A stretch of DNA of 64,000 nt from Leptospira neocaledonica (GTDB lineage Bacteria; Spirochaetota; Leptospiria; Leptospirales; Leptospiraceae): the NCBI RefSeq assembly GCF_002812205.1, contig NZ_NPEA01000004.1, forward strand, positions 186,001-250,000, given 5' to 3'. Position numbers and translations under genes: made by a program. This document shows, piece after piece, positions 23,170 to 32,734 of this stretch. The notes beneath the pieces are model-generated. The model did no database searches, was not told the DNA's origin, and worked only from the letters and a program-made list of their open reading frames with translations. The first letter of the stretch is position 1. Each line of letters begins with the position of its first letter.

Positions 23170-25125
23170 ATGAAAGAGAAACTAGGCATTTTCAAAAGGC
23201 TCCGTTACCATTTCGATAATTTTATGTCTAGGGGAGGAGGTTCCGTCTTTGTAGCTCTCATGACCCTATTCTTAGGAGCATTCGTATTCCTATCCCTAGT
23301 ACGGATATTTGGGGCATTCCTCTTTCCGGATGAATCGATTAAAGAGTCAGGTGATTTTTTATGGAGAGTATTTTTGCAAATCTCAGATGCCGGAGCAGTT
23401 GCAGAAGACGGAGAATCCAATTGGTTCAATAAGGTTACAGGAATCTTAAGTGTATTTTCAGGTTTAGTCTTATTCTCCAGCTTAGTTGCATTTATCACAA
23501 ACCAATTCGATCAGAAAATACAAGAACTCAGAAAAGGAAAAAGTGATGTTTTAGAGTCGAATCATACTCTAATCTTAGGATTCGGGATTCGCACGATCGA
23601 AATATTAAGAGAATTGATAGAGGCAAATTCTTCCGAATCGGGGAAGGCAGCCGTTATACTTTCTGACCAAGACAAGGAAGAAATGGATGATTTTCTTTCC
23701 GAAAATCTGGAAGATACTAAGACCACAAAAATTATCACAAGATCCGGACTACCTTCTCATCTTCATTCATTAAAAAAAGTAAATGCATCCAAAGCAAAAA
23801 GTATTATCATACTAAATCCTTCCGGTTCTGAAGAGTCGGAAGAAGGTAAATCGATCGGAGATGCAAAAGTATTAAAATCCATTATGGCCCTCGTTGCATT
23901 AAACGGAGAGTCAGGTCTTCCTCCTATCGTTGCGGAACTTCATGGATCAGAAAATCGAAATATTGCATCCGATCTTTCCGAGTCAGTCCAGGTCATGGAC
24001 GAAAGAAGTATTCTTTCTAAATTACTCGTACAAACGTCCAGGACTTCCGGTCTCGCAATTGTATATTCCAATTTGGTCGGTTTCGAAGGAAATGAGATCT
24101 ATTTTTATAAACCTAAAAACGGCTGGAGAGGTTTAAACTATTCCGAAATTTCATTTAGGTTCAAAGAATCTGTTCCATTAGGTTTTAGAAAGATGAGCGG
24201 AAAAATCATTTTAAATCCTGATCCTGAATATTTACCAGAGAATGAAGAGGACGCAATCATTCTTGCAGAAGACGATTCTAAGATCAAATTCGACGACAAA
24301 CCTATGGTTGTGACTGCGGCGCTTTCCTATCCGAATACTACTCTTTCACGACCGATCGACAAACAATTGATTATAGGTTGGAATTCCAAAAGCAGGATCA
24401 TCGTTGATGAATATGCAAAATTTTCCTCTCCGGACTCTCAAATTGATCTTTTAATAAACGAATCCAACGAAGAGATCAAAACCATTCTTGCAAAACTTAA
24501 GAAAAAATATCCTCAAATCAAACTTAGATCCTTGATAGCAAATCTTTCTCAAGAAGGCATTCTGGAAAAACTTTCTCCGGAACAGTATGATTCCGTAATA
24601 TTCTTAGCAGAGGAGAAGGAGAATATCGAAGAAGTAGATGCAAGGACCATTTCTCTTCTGTTAAGGTTCCGCCAATACTTCAAGAAGAAACACCAAACAG
24701 GCGGTAAAAAGGCAGAAACCCAGCTTATCACAGAGATCATGAATTCTGAAAATACTGAGCTTGTTTTGGAAACAGGAGTGAAAGACTTCCTGATCTCGAA
24801 CCAGTTCGTTTCCAAGATGATGGCCCAGGTTTCCCAAGAGCCGGATGTAATGAGAGTGTATGAAAGTTTATTCGATCCGGAAGGGAGTGAAATTTATCTC
24901 AAACCTGCATTTCTATATTTCGAGGACTTTCCAAAACGGGTGAATTTTGCGGATTGTATGTATGCGGCCCAGCAAAGAAAGGAAACCTGTTTTGGAATCA
25001 GAATTGTTTCGGAAGAAACGGATGAATCCAAGGGTTACGGTGTATATTTGATCCCGGATAAATCCGAATATTTTTCCTTGCACGAATCCGATTCTTTAAT
25101 CGTTCTATCAGAAGACCAGTCTTAG
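23170..25125 (+). CDS. CASTOR/POLLUX-like ion channel with RCK domains
   Basis: 651 residues. Two membrane helices (about 22-45 and 95-118) flank a pore segment with ISDAGA, which resembles the ADSGN-type filter of plant CASTOR and POLLUX. A Rossmann/RCK domain follows (TLILGFGIRTIEILREL from about 138), then a second RCK-like unit in the C-terminal half (KQLIIGWNSKSRIIVDEY). Plant relatives are nuclear-envelope cation channels with Ca2+-linked roles; bacterial ones are poorly studied. The 3' neighbour peptidase gene follows by 40 bp on the same strand. Confidence 0.82.
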   Translation: MKEKLGIFKRLRYHFDNFMSRGGGSVFVALMTLFLGAFVFLSLVRIFGAFLFPDESIKESGDFLWRVFLQISDAGAVAEDGESNWFNKVTGILSVFSGLVLFSSLVAFITNQFDQKIQELRKGKSDVLESNHTLILGFGIRTIEILRELIEANSSESGKAAVILSDQDKEEMDDFLSENLEDTKTTKIITRSGLPSHLHSLKKVNASKAKSIIILNPSGSEESEEGKSIGDAKVLKSIMALVALNGESGLPPIVAELHGSENRNIASDLSESVQVMDERSILSKLLVQTSRTSGLAIVYSNLVGFEGNEIYFYKPKNGWRGLNYSEISFRFKESVPLGFRKMSGKIILNPDPEYLPENEEDAIILAEDDSKIKFDDKPMVVTAALSYPNTTLSRPIDKQLIIGWNSKSRIIVDEYAKFSSPDSQIDLLINESNEEIKTILAKLKKKYPQIKLRSLIANLSQEGILEKLSPEQYDSVIFLAEEKENIEEVDARTISLLLRFRQYFKKKHQTGGKKAETQLITEIMNSENTELVLETGVKDFLISNQFVSKMMAQVSQEPDVMRVYESLFDPEGSEIYLKPAFLYFEDFPKRVNFADCMYAAQQRKETCFGIRIVSEETDESKGYGVYLIPDKSEYFSLHESDSLIVLSEDQS

Positions 25126-25165
25126 TTTATTCCGCCTCTTCTTACATTAAAATGGGAGAAATACA

Positions 25166-26836
25166 TTGATCTTAAAAATTTTCCAAATCCTTCTTTACAC
25201 TTTAATTTTCACTTCCGCATTTTATGCACAAGGCCAACCTACTAAAGTGGAATTGGTAAATGGTTCCGATTCTCCTAAGTTTACTTTGTCTAATTTGAAA
25301 ACTGCCCCCGCTAGCTGGGAAGAATTAGATAAATTCCCTTTTCCAAATGGAAAAAATTATACATTAAAAATTCCGAATACAACTGGGCATTATATCGGTC
25401 CAGATGGAGGAGCTGTCTATCAATGGAGCCCTGGGGTTTATAAATGGGATCTGAAAGACGGAACTAGCTTCATGCATAGGTCCTCGGAGGAATGGGGATT
25501 GGAAAAAGACGGAGTAAAGGTCTATTCGTTTCCTAAAAAATGTCCGAACTGCCAATCCGAGCAAGCAATCATATTTCCGGATAATTCTCGGATCACCTCT
25601 TCTTTTTATACTGTATCAGAAAAATTAGAATATCTGTACGAGAATGCGTCAGAGAAAAAATTCTTCCGATTTACGAAACCCGGAAGATACGGAAAACTTT
25701 CCGAAGAGAAAGATCGTTTTTATTTCGAGTTCGAGCCTAAAAATTCGATTTTCGTTCATGCGTTTACTGAATCCAAGACCACTCAGGATTTTTTCAAAAA
25801 GGCGGAGAATGATTTTGATTTAGTACCTTCCTCTAAGATCCTTGTGGCGTTTCTTCAGGATGTTAAGTCTTTCAGAGAGTTTAATAATCTGGCCGGAATC
25901 CCATGCAGCGGAGGAAGGGGCGGAATTTACGGGATCAGTTTTTGTGATCCAAGTTCTGAAAAAGACACAATCACGGAAGATTCAGATCGGGAGATAAGAA
26001 GGTATCAATACTCTGCTCAGCCCGTTCATATGATCTATCATGAGATCACTCACCATATGCAGCAGATCAAATGTGGTGCAATCCGAGCAGGAAAGAACCT
26101 GCCTCCTATCGTCCAACCTGCTTGGCTTGTAGAAGGTCATGCTGAGTTTATAGCGCAATACGGTTGGCCAAAATATAAAGGTACTAAGTATAGAGAATAT
26201 TATGAAAACATTATTCTCAAAAAGAACAAATTGCAGCTAGAAAAATCGGATCCTTATCTTGCAGGATTTCTGGCGATGGACTTTATATCACAAAAGTACG
26301 GGAATTCTAAAATCAAAGATCTTTGGGATAAAACTTGCGAAGGAGAAAGTATAGATTCCGCATTAAAATCCGTATTGAATTCAAATGTTTCCAAATTACA
26401 ATCGGACTTGCTAAGTTATTTAGATTCGGAAACCAAAGATCTTCCGGCAAAATTTTTAGAATGGGAAATCATCGGAACTCTTATAGTACCTTTTGTTTCG
26501 TCGGAGGCTTCTTCTTTCAAGACGGAAGAAATTGGAGAGTTAACGAATATCACCGATCCTTCTTCTATTCCTGATATTAGAATTCCTTTTTCTTTGAAGA
26601 TAGAGGCACTGAAAGGAAAAGTAGAAGGCGTATTTCAATCTCCTAGAAAGGAAAGGGTATTTCTTTTTAAAAATGGGACGTATCGATTAGAAACTCCTAA
26701 ATACCAAGTGAATGTCTTTCCGGATGGGACCACAAGTTTCACCTCTGAAAAAAATTCGATTACTGTATGGGGAGCCGGAACTAGGAAATGGGACTCCGGT
26801 GGAAAATCTCTTACCTATTTTCCACCGAAACAATAA
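25166..26836 (+). CDS. Exported zinc metallopeptidase-like protein (gluzincin)
   Basis: 556 residues. The start is a TTG preceded by GGGAG at 7 bp and followed at once by a signal peptide (LKIFQILLYTLIFTSAFYAQG). The catalytic core is HEITHHMQQ in mid-protein with a downstream WLVEGHAEFIA, the HExxH plus ExxxD/E gluzincin pattern in which the second Glu binds zinc. Repeated WSPGVYKWD / WGAGTRKWDSG segments at both ends may be small beta modules. It is likely secreted or periplasmic. Family beyond gluzincin is not recognised. Probably co-transcribed with the upstream channel gene. Confidence 0.8.
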   Translation: MILKIFQILLYTLIFTSAFYAQGQPTKVELVNGSDSPKFTLSNLKTAPASWEELDKFPFPNGKNYTLKIPNTTGHYIGPDGGAVYQWSPGVYKWDLKDGTSFMHRSSEEWGLEKDGVKVYSFPKKCPNCQSEQAIIFPDNSRITSSFYTVSEKLEYLYENASEKKFFRFTKPGRYGKLSEEKDRFYFEFEPKNSIFVHAFTESKTTQDFFKKAENDFDLVPSSKILVAFLQDVKSFREFNNLAGIPCSGGRGGIYGISFCDPSSEKDTITEDSDREIRRYQYSAQPVHMIYHEITHHMQQIKCGAIRAGKNLPPIVQPAWLVEGHAEFIAQYGWPKYKGTKYREYYENIILKKNKLQLEKSDPYLAGFLAMDFISQKYGNSKIKDLWDKTCEGESIDSALKSVLNSNVSKLQSDLLSYLDSETKDLPAKFLEWEIIGTLIVPFVSSEASSFKTEEIGELTNITDPSSIPDIRIPFSLKIEALKGKVEGVFQSPRKERVFLFKNGTYRLETPKYQVNVFPDGTTSFTSEKNSITVWGAGTRKWDSGGKSLTYFPPKQ

Positions 26837-26842
26837 CGAAGA

Positions 26843-27739
26843 CTAACGTTTCTTTTTAGGTTTTGCTTTTTTAGGGGCGGGCTTAGCCGTTTTCTTTTTA
26901 GCCGGACTTGCTTTCTTAGTCACAACCTTTTTAGTCGAAACTTTTTTGGAAGGAGCAGAATTAACTGTCTCCTTCTTAGCTTCTTCTTTAGCCGCAGGTT
27001 TTTGTTTAATAGGAAGTGGGTCCTTCTTCTCTTCCGAAGTGACTAACGAGCCCAGACACTCAATTCCGAGTGGTCCTAAATATAAATTCAAATGTCCGTA
27101 TTCGGGGATCTCTACATCGTCAAAATGGCCGAGAGTAGCGCTTTCCCAAGGGCGGACGATACCTTCTCCCTTTGTAAAGACTGCTTGTACATTATGAAAT
27201 TTTGAATAAGTTTCTACAACTTCTTTGACTAATTTAGATCCAGGCATCATCTGCCAGGTGCAAGGAAAGATAGGAGCAAGGTAAGCCATATAGGTTCCGT
27301 TCATAGGAGATCCTACGACGAAAATTTTTCGGACCCTGTCTCTACCTTTATAAGTTAAACCTGCGGCGATTAGTCCGCCCATAGAATGACAGATCAAATA
27401 ACAATCTTTGATATCCTTCTCTATAAGGAAATTCTCTAGTATCTTGCTTTTTTTACGGATATTTCCCGTTTGGAACCCAAGTGGGACCACGTATACCGGA
27501 TGCCCAAGAGAGATCAAATGTTTGCGCATTGCAGTCCAAGTCAGACCTCTTCCTAAAAATCCGGAAACGCATACGATAGGTCGTTTGTATCCTTCAGTAT
27601 GGTCCGGGAGTTCTATAAAGATCCCCAGAATATGACAGAAAAAATAATATATATGGTGATAGATCTCAGCTAAATGTTGTACGAATACGGGACGGATATT
27701 CCCTTTTTCGGGAAGGTAAGTAAGATGGTCTCTCTTCAT
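26843..27739 (-). CDS. Lipase-like alpha/beta hydrolase with lysine-rich histone-like tail
   Basis: 298 residues. The first 235 form an alpha/beta hydrolase of the lipase/PGAP1-like kind: [12 protein letters not shown] (oxyanion region), nucleophile elbow CHSMGGL, and His in [11 protein letters not shown] near the C-terminal side. The last 60 or so residues are almost only Lys, Ala, Pro, Ser and Thr (repeats of KK with AP), like the tail of histone H1 or bacterial nucleoid proteins. No signal peptide, so cytosolic. The tail could bind nucleic acid, polyphosphate or acidic membrane lipids. Start codon is the first ATG of the frame. Confidence 0.82.
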   Translation of the reverse strand: MKRDHLTYLPEKGNIRPVFVQHLAEIYHHIYYFFCHILGIFIELPDHTEGYKRPIVCVSGFLGRGLTWTAMRKHLISLGHPVYVVPLGFQTGNIRKKSKILENFLIEKDIKDCYLICHSMGGLIAAGLTYKGRDRVRKIFVVGSPMNGTYMAYLAPIFPCTWQMMPGSKLVKEVVETYSKFHNVQAVFTKGEGIVRPWESATLGHFDDVEIPEYGHLNLYLGPLGIECLGSLVTSEEKKDPLPIKQKPAAKEEAKKETVNSAPSKKVSTKKVVTKKASPAKKKTAKPAPKKAKPKKKR

Positions 27740-27848
27740 TCGGTTTCTGCCGCGGGCGAAAATCCCGCCCTAGGGTAGAATCCATTCTTAGCCCCGAGGC
27801 GCAAACAGAATTTTATGCTCCTTCTACTCTATGAAAAGTGGAAGAATG

Positions 27849-28694
27849 TCATTTTGTTTTGGTCTCGTATTCTGCAAAAAAATCGCATAATTCTTTATGA
27901 GAATACTGATGATCCGCATAGGTAAAAGTACCTGAATTTTTAATTTCAAGTGCAGCCTGTCGGATGAGATGAAAACAGGCCCGAGCAAGACTTCCCCCGA
28001 TACTTATTCTTCGGACCCCAAGCGATCTTAATTCTTCAACCGTAAGTTGATTATGACTTAAACCCATTACTACATTCAATGGGCCATTAATAGAATTTAC
28101 TAATGTCCCTATGGTTTTAGGATCTCCTATCCCCGGTATAAAAAGACAATCTGCTCCTGCTTCTCTGTAAGAATTACAACGAGTTATAGCTTCTTCCAAG
28201 GCATTCGGATGATTCGTTAAAAAAGCATCCGTTCTTGCGGTGAGTGTAAAAGAAATCCCACTCTGGTCCGCGGCCTTTCTTATTGCATAAATTCTTTCCG
28301 CAGCAAGTTTGATATCTAACAAAGGAGAAGAAGAATCCCCGCTTAGATCTTCTATATTACACCCGACCACCCCGATCCCAATCGCTTGTTTCACAGTTTC
28401 AGCGACTTGAGAAGGCTGGATTCCGTAGCCGCCTTCCAGGTCTGCGCTTACTGGAATTCCCACGGAATCCACAATGGATTTTACTTCTGCAAGCATGTCT
28501 TCTTTACTCATGATCTGGTGATCGGGCAGGCCCGCCGCAAAAGCGATTCCTGCACTCGTTGTCCCGATTGCCGAATACCCCGCACCTGCCAACATACGAG
28601 CGCTCCCAGCATCCCATGCGTTAGGCATCACGAAAATATCTTTAGAATGTAGGTTTCGGAATATTTCGCCTAACTGATTTTGAGTAGAAGTCAT
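27849..28694 (-). CDS. Isocitrate lyase/PEP mutase family protein
   Basis: 281 residues, cytosolic TIM-barrel. Family motifs: PNAWDAGSARMLAGAGYSAIGTTS at the N-terminus, SADLEGGYG with the metal-binding Asp/Glu, GVVGCNIEDLSG, and ARTDAF. The KKCGH-type catalytic Cys loop of isocitrate lyase and 2-methylisocitrate lyase is not evident, so it belongs to the broad PEP-mutase-like group (e.g. oxaloacetate decarboxylase or carboxyphosphonoenolpyruvate-type). Reaction unknown. It lies 15 bp downstream of msrB on the same strand and is probably co-transcribed with it. Confidence 0.85.
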   Translation of the reverse strand: MTSTQNQLGEIFRNLHSKDIFVMPNAWDAGSARMLAGAGYSAIGTTSAGIAFAAGLPDHQIMSKEDMLAEVKSIVDSVGIPVSADLEGGYGIQPSQVAETVKQAIGIGVVGCNIEDLSGDSSSPLLDIKLAAERIYAIRKAADQSGISFTLTARTDAFLTNHPNALEEAITRCNSYREAGADCLFIPGIGDPKTIGTLVNSINGPLNVVMGLSHNQLTVEELRSLGVRRISIGGSLARACFHLIRQAALEIKNSGTFTYADHQYSHKELCDFFAEYETKTK

Positions 28695-28709
28695 TCTTTC
28701 CTTTGAATA

Positions 28710-29210
28710 TTAATCTTTTTTAAATTTTAAAGAAGCTGAATTGATACAGTATCTTAGCCCGGTCGGTTCGGGACCGTCAGGGAATACATGTCCCAAATGT
28801 CCTCCGCATCTTGCGCATAAAACTTCTGTGCGAGTCATTCCATGGCTCGTATCCGTTTCGGATTGAACGGACTTGTCCGCTGCGGGTTTATAAAAAGAAG
28901 GCCAACCACTTCCGGATTCATACTTAGTATCAGAGTTAAACAACTCGGCACCGCAGGCAGCGCAAAGGTATTTTCCTTTTTCCTTATTGTAATAATATTC
29001 TCCGGTAAATGCTCTTTCTGTCCCTTTTTCCCTGATGATCCTGTATTGTTCAGGACTTAGGGCTTTTTTCCATTCTTCTTCCGACTTCTGCACTTCGTAT
29101 TTCATCGTACCTCCTTTCTTATCTTTTGGAGCTCCTATAGATTCGGAACATCCGAATAGACAGTTTCCTAATAAACATATAAAACCGATTCCTAATCCGA
29201 TTCGATCCAT
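28710..29210 (-). CDS. msrB: Peptide-methionine (R)-S-oxide reductase, lipoprotein form
   Basis: 166 residues. MsrB repairs methionine-R-sulfoxide in proteins. Motifs: two zinc-binding pairs, CAACG and CARCG, then [19 protein letters not shown] with the catalytic Cys. The N-terminus is a lipoprotein signal (LFGC, Cys21), giving an envelope-anchored repair enzyme. A second in-frame ATG at 29105 (Met36) has an ideal AGGAGG 4-5 bp before it and starts right at the catalytic domain; it could make a cytosolic form of 131 residues. The first ATG also has a moderate GAGGA site. Confidence 0.93.
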   Translation of the reverse strand: MDRIGLGIGFICLLGNCLFGCSESIGAPKDKKGGTMKYEVQKSEEEWKKALSPEQYRIIREKGTERAFTGEYYYNKEKGKYLCAACGAELFNSDTKYESGSGWPSFYKPAADKSVQSETDTSHGMTRTEVLCARCGGHLGHVFPDGPEPTGLRYCINSASLKFKKD

Positions 29211-29392
29211 TGTATTATTTCCTCGCCAGAAACTTCGATTTTTCTCGGAAAAGGTTACTTTGCTAGTTAAATTACTATGTTGTTCCGGTCTTAAAGTTCA
29301 AACATTATTCCAAACACCTGTTCGGTTCTTCTCCTTTGTTCGTATTACAAACCAAAGTTATCAATCCAAAAATGAAGTAATCGGCGTAATAC

Positions 29393-29421
29393 TTGACACA
29401 AGCTTAATAAAGCAGTACACC
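29393..29421 (+). promoter_or_regulatory. Possible sigma-70 promoter for the acyl-CoA dehydrogenase gene
   Basis: A perfect TTGACA at 29393-29398 is followed after 17 bp by a weak TACACC. It lies 30-60 bp upstream of the ATG at 29452. The -35 is good and the -10 poor, so this is tentative. Confidence 0.35.
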
Positions 29422-29451
29422 TAAAACCTCTAAGCGACAGGGAGTACACAA

Positions 29452-31215
29452 ATGATTCAGGGAAACTATTTCCAAGATAATATCGACTTACAAACTCATT
29501 TTGATAATCTAATAGATTGGGAGGAGATCGTAGCAGCGTACGAAGGCGATTTCCATGACGCCGCCAAATATAGGCAAACGAACGATGAAAGATTTGCATA
29601 TGCACCTTCTAATGTGCAGGAAGCGATAGATTATTATAAATCTACGGTGGAAGCTTTGGGAGAAATTATGGGAGATTTCGTGGCTCCTCGTAGTAAGGAA
29701 ATGGATCAAACCGGTTTAAAATATGAGAACGGCAAGGTCACCTTCCCAAAAGCACAAGAAGAATGTTATAAAACCTTAAAAGACGCAGGACTCATGCCTA
29801 TTTCTATCTCCAGAAAATATGGGGGTTTAGGTTTGCCTGCAACCGTTCAATCTATGATGTGCGAGATAGCCGCCAGAGCAGATGCAGCGTTTTGTCTAGC
29901 ATACGGAAATATTAATATTGTTGAGATCATGGAAAGGTACGCTTCGGACGAGATGTGCAATGAATGGTTGCCTCAGATCGCTGCCGGAAAATTCAGCGCC
30001 GCTATGGCTTTGACCGAGCCTAACTATGGTTCCGATCTACCTAATGTGCAAACCAGAGCGACTCAAGATCCGGACGGAACTTGGAAGATAAACGGAGCAA
30101 AACGTTTTATCACTCATGCCTGCGGTTATGTGGATTCTCCTTCCGTAATTCTTACCTTGGCTAGAACAGGAAGCCCAGAAAGTGGCGCAAGAGGACTTTC
30201 TTTCTTCTTAGTGCAAGGAAAAGATGTTCATGTTGCTGGAATCGAGCATAAAATGGGATTACACTGCTCTCCTACTTGCGAAGTGGTTTTTGAAAATTCT
30301 CCTGGAGTACTGATCGGAAAAACAGGTTACGGTCTCGTTAAATATTCGATGGGAATGATGAATGCTGCAAGGCTTACCATTGCTACCCAATCTTTAGGGA
30401 TCGGAACTGCTGCATATTTCGAAGCAAAAAAATACGCGTCTGAAAGGATACAATTCGGTAAACCGATAGAGAAGATCCCTGCAGTCCGAAAAATTTTGGA
30501 TAAGATGGAAAGAGAAATTTTAGCCACAAGATGCCTTGTTTCCGAAACAGGAAGAACTATCGATCTCTATCATTGGAGGAAAGAAAGAATGCTCAAAGAA
30601 GAAGGTAAGAGCGAGAGAGATGTAAACCAAGACGAAACAATCCGTCGTTGGGAAAAACTCGCAGACTTATTCACTCCAATGAGTAAATATTACGCCTCCG
30701 AAGGTTGTGTGGCACTTGCATCCGACGCAATCCAAATCCACGGCGGAAGTGGCTACACCGAAGATTACGATGTAGCAAGAATCTACAGAGATAGCAGGAT
30801 CACCACAATTTATGAAGGCACTACTCAATTGCAGATCGTAGCTGCAATCGGAGGTGTAGTTTCTGGAATGGCGGCAAGCGGTCACCTAAGAGCTTATGCG
30901 GAAGAAGAAATGTCCAAATTTTCTCCTTCTACAGATCTAAGATCTCTTTGGGAAAAATTGGAGCAAGCGGTTCATTCTTATAAATCGATCGGAGACGGTT
31001 TTACAAAAGACGAACTCGCTTTCGAAACTGTTGAGATCGCCGCAAGATTCGTGGCAGGTATGTTATTAGAAAAATCCCTTACTCAAGTGGATGGGGATTT
31101 GAAAAAACAAAGGATCAAACATTCACAAGATTATAATATAGATTCCTTAGCTATCGCAGAAGGAAATCTATTGCGTCTTGAAAGAGCAAACAGGCAAGCG
31201 GCAGCAGCTGTTTAA
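29452..31215 (+). CDS. Acyl-CoA dehydrogenase family protein
   Basis: 587 residues, FAD-dependent dehydrogenase of fatty-acid beta-oxidation or amino-acid catabolism. Signatures: AMALTEPNYGSDLPNVQT and KRFITHA for FAD/acyl-CoA binding, RIQFGKPIEKIPAVRKILDKME, and IYRDSRITTIYEGTTQLQ near the C-terminus with the Glu of YEGT at the catalytic-base position. It is longer than the 380-residue medium-chain type, having an N-terminal extension and a C-terminal helical domain, like the large AcdB/FadE-like group. A terminator follows. Likely works with the thiolases at 17.6-20.5 kb. Confidence 0.92.
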   Translation: MIQGNYFQDNIDLQTHFDNLIDWEEIVAAYEGDFHDAAKYRQTNDERFAYAPSNVQEAIDYYKSTVEALGEIMGDFVAPRSKEMDQTGLKYENGKVTFPKAQEECYKTLKDAGLMPISISRKYGGLGLPATVQSMMCEIAARADAAFCLAYGNINIVEIMERYASDEMCNEWLPQIAAGKFSAAMALTEPNYGSDLPNVQTRATQDPDGTWKINGAKRFITHACGYVDSPSVILTLARTGSPESGARGLSFFLVQGKDVHVAGIEHKMGLHCSPTCEVVFENSPGVLIGKTGYGLVKYSMGMMNAARLTIATQSLGIGTAAYFEAKKYASERIQFGKPIEKIPAVRKILDKMEREILATRCLVSETGRTIDLYHWRKERMLKEEGKSERDVNQDETIRRWEKLADLFTPMSKYYASEGCVALASDAIQIHGGSGYTEDYDVARIYRDSRITTIYEGTTQLQIVAAIGGVVSGMAASGHLRAYAEEEMSKFSPSTDLRSLWEKLEQAVHSYKSIGDGFTKDELAFETVEIAARFVAGMLLEKSLTQVDGDLKKQRIKHSQDYNIDSLAIAEGNLLRLERANRQAAAAV

Positions 31216-31219
31216 AAAA

Positions 31220-31250
31220 GATAACGGCCGGCAATTGTCGGCCGTTTGTT
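31220..31250. terminator. Rho-independent terminator between convergent genes
   Basis: ACGGCCG and CGGCCGT form a 7-bp GC-rich stem with an 8-nt loop (31224-31245), with A-rich sequence before and TTTGTTTATT after. It serves the acyl-CoA dehydrogenase and the convergent efflux operon. Confidence 0.8.
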
Positions 31251-32734
31251 TATTCTTCCTTTTTTTCTCCGGGAAGATGAGGAATTTCTCCGATCGCAAC
31301 CCCTAGGGCAATACGATTCAAAGAATGTTGGTGCAACATTTTACGATAAGTAATCTCGGCATTTAACATTGCGATCCTGGAAGCAATCGCTTCTATTCTA
31401 CTATTTCTACCAGAACGATATCCGCTTGCTTGGCTTTGAGAAGTTTCTTGAGCGGATACAAATGCCTTTTGGTAGATCGCTAATATCTTTTGGGAATTTT
31501 TAAAACTTTCAAAAGCGTTCCTTATTTCCTGAGTAGCAACTCTTCTTGTTTGAGAAGCTGTTAACTTTGCTTGCTTCTTTGCGGAATCCGCAGCCTTTAG
31601 GTCCGCCATTTGGGAGAATGGAGTCAATGGCATAGTAATCTGCAACTGAGCAGTAATATCCTTGGAATGAGTCGTACCTGGATAAGGAAACGAATAATAA
31701 TTATTTAATGCGATTGTAGGAGCAAAACCCACCCAGGCCTTGTCCTTTTGTGCTTCGGCCACTTTAACACTTTGGTGGGCGGAAAGAACATCATATCTTT
31801 TTGCTAAATATTCTTCAGGCTCCATTCCCGTAGGAACCGGTTCCAATTCTGCCTTGAATCCAGCAACAGAAATAGGTTTTTCATAACCGACCATAGTGGC
31901 CAACGTGATACGCACTTGTTCCAGTTGGAATTTTGCATCAGCAAGAACAGCCTCCGCGTTAGAAAGACTTGTCTCTGAATTCAGAAGATCGGATCTCATG
32001 ATCCTTCCTACTGCATACATTCTTTTTCTTTCCTGCAAGGAGTCTTGGTTCAAATCGTATGCTTCTTGGGAAATTTTAACACTTTCTTCCAATTGTAAAA
32101 AGTTGAAGTAGGCCTGCGCAATTTCCAGATACATTCTGCCAGCTTCATGTTTTGCTTCTAGTCTTCTCTGCTCCGCCAAACTTTTAGAGGCTCTATAATC
32201 TTGGTAAGAAGCAAGTCCTGCAGAGAGCGGAATACTGAGTAATAAACGAGAACCCGCTCCCACAGTAGGTGGAAGGCTACTTCCGGAACCGGAAGAAGGT
32301 AATAGACTGAGAGGATCCCCACTTTGAATTGCCTTATATGTTTTATAATTATCTACTATAGAGGGCTGCTGTGTATGCCCCGGAACCGAATAGAATTTGT
32401 TAAACACGTAAGAAAGAGTAGGCATAAAACCTGCAAATGCTTTATCTTTCTGCGCTAAAGCTTGTTCTGTCGCCTCGTTCTTTAAGGCAATCCGTTCTGT
32501 TCTTTCCACTGCAAGAATATAAAGATCGTCCAAGCCGAATGTTTCTTTTGCGACTGTCTTCTCTACATCTTGCGTTGTGATCCCTGTAATATTTTTTAAA
32601 CTTTCTTCCACGACTCCGTCCGCAACTTTTACCTCCGGGCTGGAAGCACATTCCCAGAGAAAAAAACAGGCAATAATGGAGAATATTAATTTTTTATAAT
32701 TTTTAAGAGTATCTACGTACTTCATCTTTCTCAT
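31250..32734 (-). CDS. TolC-family outer-membrane efflux lipoprotein
   Basis: 494 residues. Outer-membrane factor of tripartite efflux pumps; long helical hairpins repeated twice (AEQRRLEAKHEAGRMYLEIAQ and TRRVATQEIRNAFESFKNSQ blocks) are typical. A lipoprotein signal (lipobox-like FLWEC) suggests lipid anchoring as in OprM. It overlaps the 3' end of the RND gene by about 30 bp (22 bp if the ATG at 32725 is used), so the two are translationally coupled. Confidence 0.88.
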   Translation of the reverse strand: MRKMKYVDTLKNYKKLIFSIIACFFLWECASSPEVKVADGVVEESLKNITGITTQDVEKTVAKETFGLDDLYILAVERTERIALKNEATEQALAQKDKAFAGFMPTLSYVFNKFYSVPGHTQQPSIVDNYKTYKAIQSGDPLSLLPSSGSGSSLPPTVGAGSRLLLSIPLSAGLASYQDYRASKSLAEQRRLEAKHEAGRMYLEIAQAYFNFLQLEESVKISQEAYDLNQDSLQERKRMYAVGRIMRSDLLNSETSLSNAEAVLADAKFQLEQVRITLATMVGYEKPISVAGFKAELEPVPTGMEPEEYLAKRYDVLSAHQSVKVAEAQKDKAWVGFAPTIALNNYYSFPYPGTTHSKDITAQLQITMPLTPFSQMADLKAADSAKKQAKLTASQTRRVATQEIRNAFESFKNSQKILAIYQKAFVSAQETSQSQASGYRSGRNSRIEAIASRIAMLNAEITYRKMLHQHSLNRIALGVAIGEIPHLPGEKKEE

